A stretch of 5,833 bases of DNA from Alphaproteobacteria bacterium. GTDB lineage: Bacteria > Pseudomonadota > Alphaproteobacteria > Rs-D84. The translations under genes and the position numbers were made by a program. The stretch is taken from assembly GCA_017936185.1 (NCBI GenBank), contig JAGBGA010000088.1, positions 1 through 5,833 on the forward strand, in the 5' to 3' direction. The notes below the pieces were generated by a model that saw only the letters and a list, made by a program, of their open reading frames with translations, had not been told where the DNA came from and made no database searches. This document shows positions 5,291-5,833 of the stretch, one piece after another. Position 1 is the first letter of the stretch. Each line of letters opens with the position of its first letter.

Positions 5291-5701
5291 TTATTCTGTA
5301 ACGGTTTTTTGAACAACCGTTGTCGTATTGCGGTTTTTTGCCCAAACTTCTTCGCCGGTTCCAGGATAGATTGGATTTTCTTTGCCGTATGAAATTGTTT
5401 TAATGCGTTCTGGTTCAATGCCTTCGTATATCATGACGTGCGCAGCATTCCCGGCGCGCAGTGCGCCCAATGCCAAATTGTATTCAGTCGAACCGCGTTC
5501 GTCACAACGTCCTTGCAATGTGATGTTTATGTCAGGATGTTTTTTCATATATAATGCCTGACCTGCCAATTCCTTGCGTGCGTCAGATGATATTTCTGCG
5601 GAATCAAATGCAAAGAATGCCTGTTGTCCTTCTAGTTCTTTTGGGGCTCGTGCACATGCGGCAATTGCTAATGATAATGACAGTATGATGATTCTTTTCA
5701 T
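5291..5701 (-). CDS. pal: Peptidoglycan-associated lipoprotein Pal (short form)
   Basis: Pal is an outer-membrane lipoprotein that binds peptidoglycan and TolB, tethering the outer membrane and constricting it at division. The 136 residues begin with a lipoprotein signal (MKRII, hydrophobic core, IAAC with lipidated Cys16), followed by a very short linker and an OmpA-like domain from about 28. That domain shows FFAFDSAEI (29-37), TLQGRCDERGSTEYNLALG (61-79, near the Pal TLEGHxDERGTxEYN signature) and R82, which corresponds to the peptidoglycan-contacting Arg. The usual CWAKNRR segment reads VWAKNRN (119-125). The mature protein is about 121 residues, shorter than the roughly 150 common in the family, because the N-terminal linker is reduced. 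Start supported by AAAGGA 6 bases before the ATG. Normally pal follows tolB; here it is on the other strand, about 3.8 kb away. Confidence 0.93.
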   Translation of the reverse strand: MKRIIILSLSLAIAACARAPKELEGQQAFFAFDSAEISSDARKELAGQALYMKKHPDINITLQGRCDERGSTEYNLALGALRAGNAAHVMIYEGIEPERIKTISYGKENPIYPGTGEEVWAKNRNTTTVVQKTVTE

Positions 5702-5727
5702 AGGGTATCCTTTCTTCTTTGGTTTGA

Positions 5728-5756
5728 ATTTAGCAGAAAATATAAAAAGTTGTCAA
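5728..5756 (-). promoter_or_regulatory. pal promoter
   Basis: On the minus strand a perfect -35 TTGACA (5756..5751) is 17 bases from a -10-like CTAAAT (5733..5728). Transcription starting near 5721 would give a short leader carrying AAAGGA (5713..5708). This independent promoter agrees with pal being detached from a tol operon. Confidence 0.65.
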
Positions 5757-5773
5757 TATCTGATTTTTATGTT

Positions 5774-5802
5774 TTGGAATTAAGTCATTTTTGTGGTATA
5801 CT
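5774..5802 (+). promoter_or_regulatory. Promoter with extended -10 facing right
   Basis: On the plus strand a -35-like TTGGAA (5774..5779) is 17 bases from TATACT (5797..5802). The preceding TGG supplies the TGn extended -10 element (5794..5796). The predicted start near 5809 leads into a GGAGG and an ATG at 5829, so the promoter drives the gene leaving the window on the right. It is divergent to the pal promoter. Confidence 0.65.
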
Positions 5803-5828
5803 AAGAAAAAAATATGGAGGGTTTTATC

Positions 5829-5833
5829 ATGAA
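5829..5833 (+). CDS. First bases of a gene running off the right edge
   Basis: A perfect GGAGG (5816..5820) lies 8 bases before an ATG at 5829, which starts ATG-AA at the window edge, with a good promoter just upstream. This is the strongest Shine-Dalgarno in the window and suggests high translation. Nothing can be said of the product. The gene is divergent from pal. Confidence 0.6.

Overview
The window looks like part of a moderately AT-rich alphaproteobacterial chromosome. This is inferred from protein character (Tol-Pal, FtsEX and PlsC types) and from the order ftsE-ftsX-DUF218-plsC, which I recall as an alphaproteobacterial arrangement. Compact spacing and short proteins would suit a streamlined, possibly host-associated or uncultured lineage, but the species cannot be named. 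Every well-supported gene belongs to the cell envelope.

Left part, plus strand: after a divergent intergenic region with one promoter facing each way comes tolB (periplasmic Tol-Pal beta-propeller), then a small secreted thermonuclease-like protein. tolB has an in-frame TAG 21 codons before its expected end. The sixth and last propeller motif lies beyond that TAG, before a second in-frame TAG. The nuclease follows in the same frame, so the stretch 263..2008 is interrupted only by two TAG codons.

Middle (2009..2332): a gene-free convergent region filled by three degenerate tandem units of about 91-97 bp. Each unit can form a hairpin and ends in the same T-rich tail. A compact Rho-independent terminator for the opposite operon lies at its right edge.

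Right part, minus strand, read from right to left: pal (lipoprotein partner of TolB) has its own promoter and terminator. The operon ftsE-ftsX-DUF218-plsC follows, with stop/start overlaps TAATG (ftsE/ftsX) and TGATG (ftsX/DUF218) and a 29-base gap before plsC. The pal terminator runs straight into the ftsE promoter. That promoter is placed so that transcription should begin at or within a base or two of the ftsE ATG, which predicts a leaderless mRNA. At the far right a plus-strand promoter with an extended -10 and a strong Shine-Dalgarno leads into a gene of which only the first bases are present.

Functionally, TolB and Pal link the outer membrane to the division septum. FtsEX is the division ABC-type complex that controls septal peptidoglycan hydrolysis. 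The DUF218 protein and PlsC fit envelope and phospholipid synthesis. tolB and pal, normally adjacent, are here on opposite strands about 3.8 kb apart with the ftsEX operon between them. I found no mobile element, CRISPR array, tRNA or rRNA. The points most worth checking are the tolB TAG, the hairpin repeats and the leaderless ftsE.
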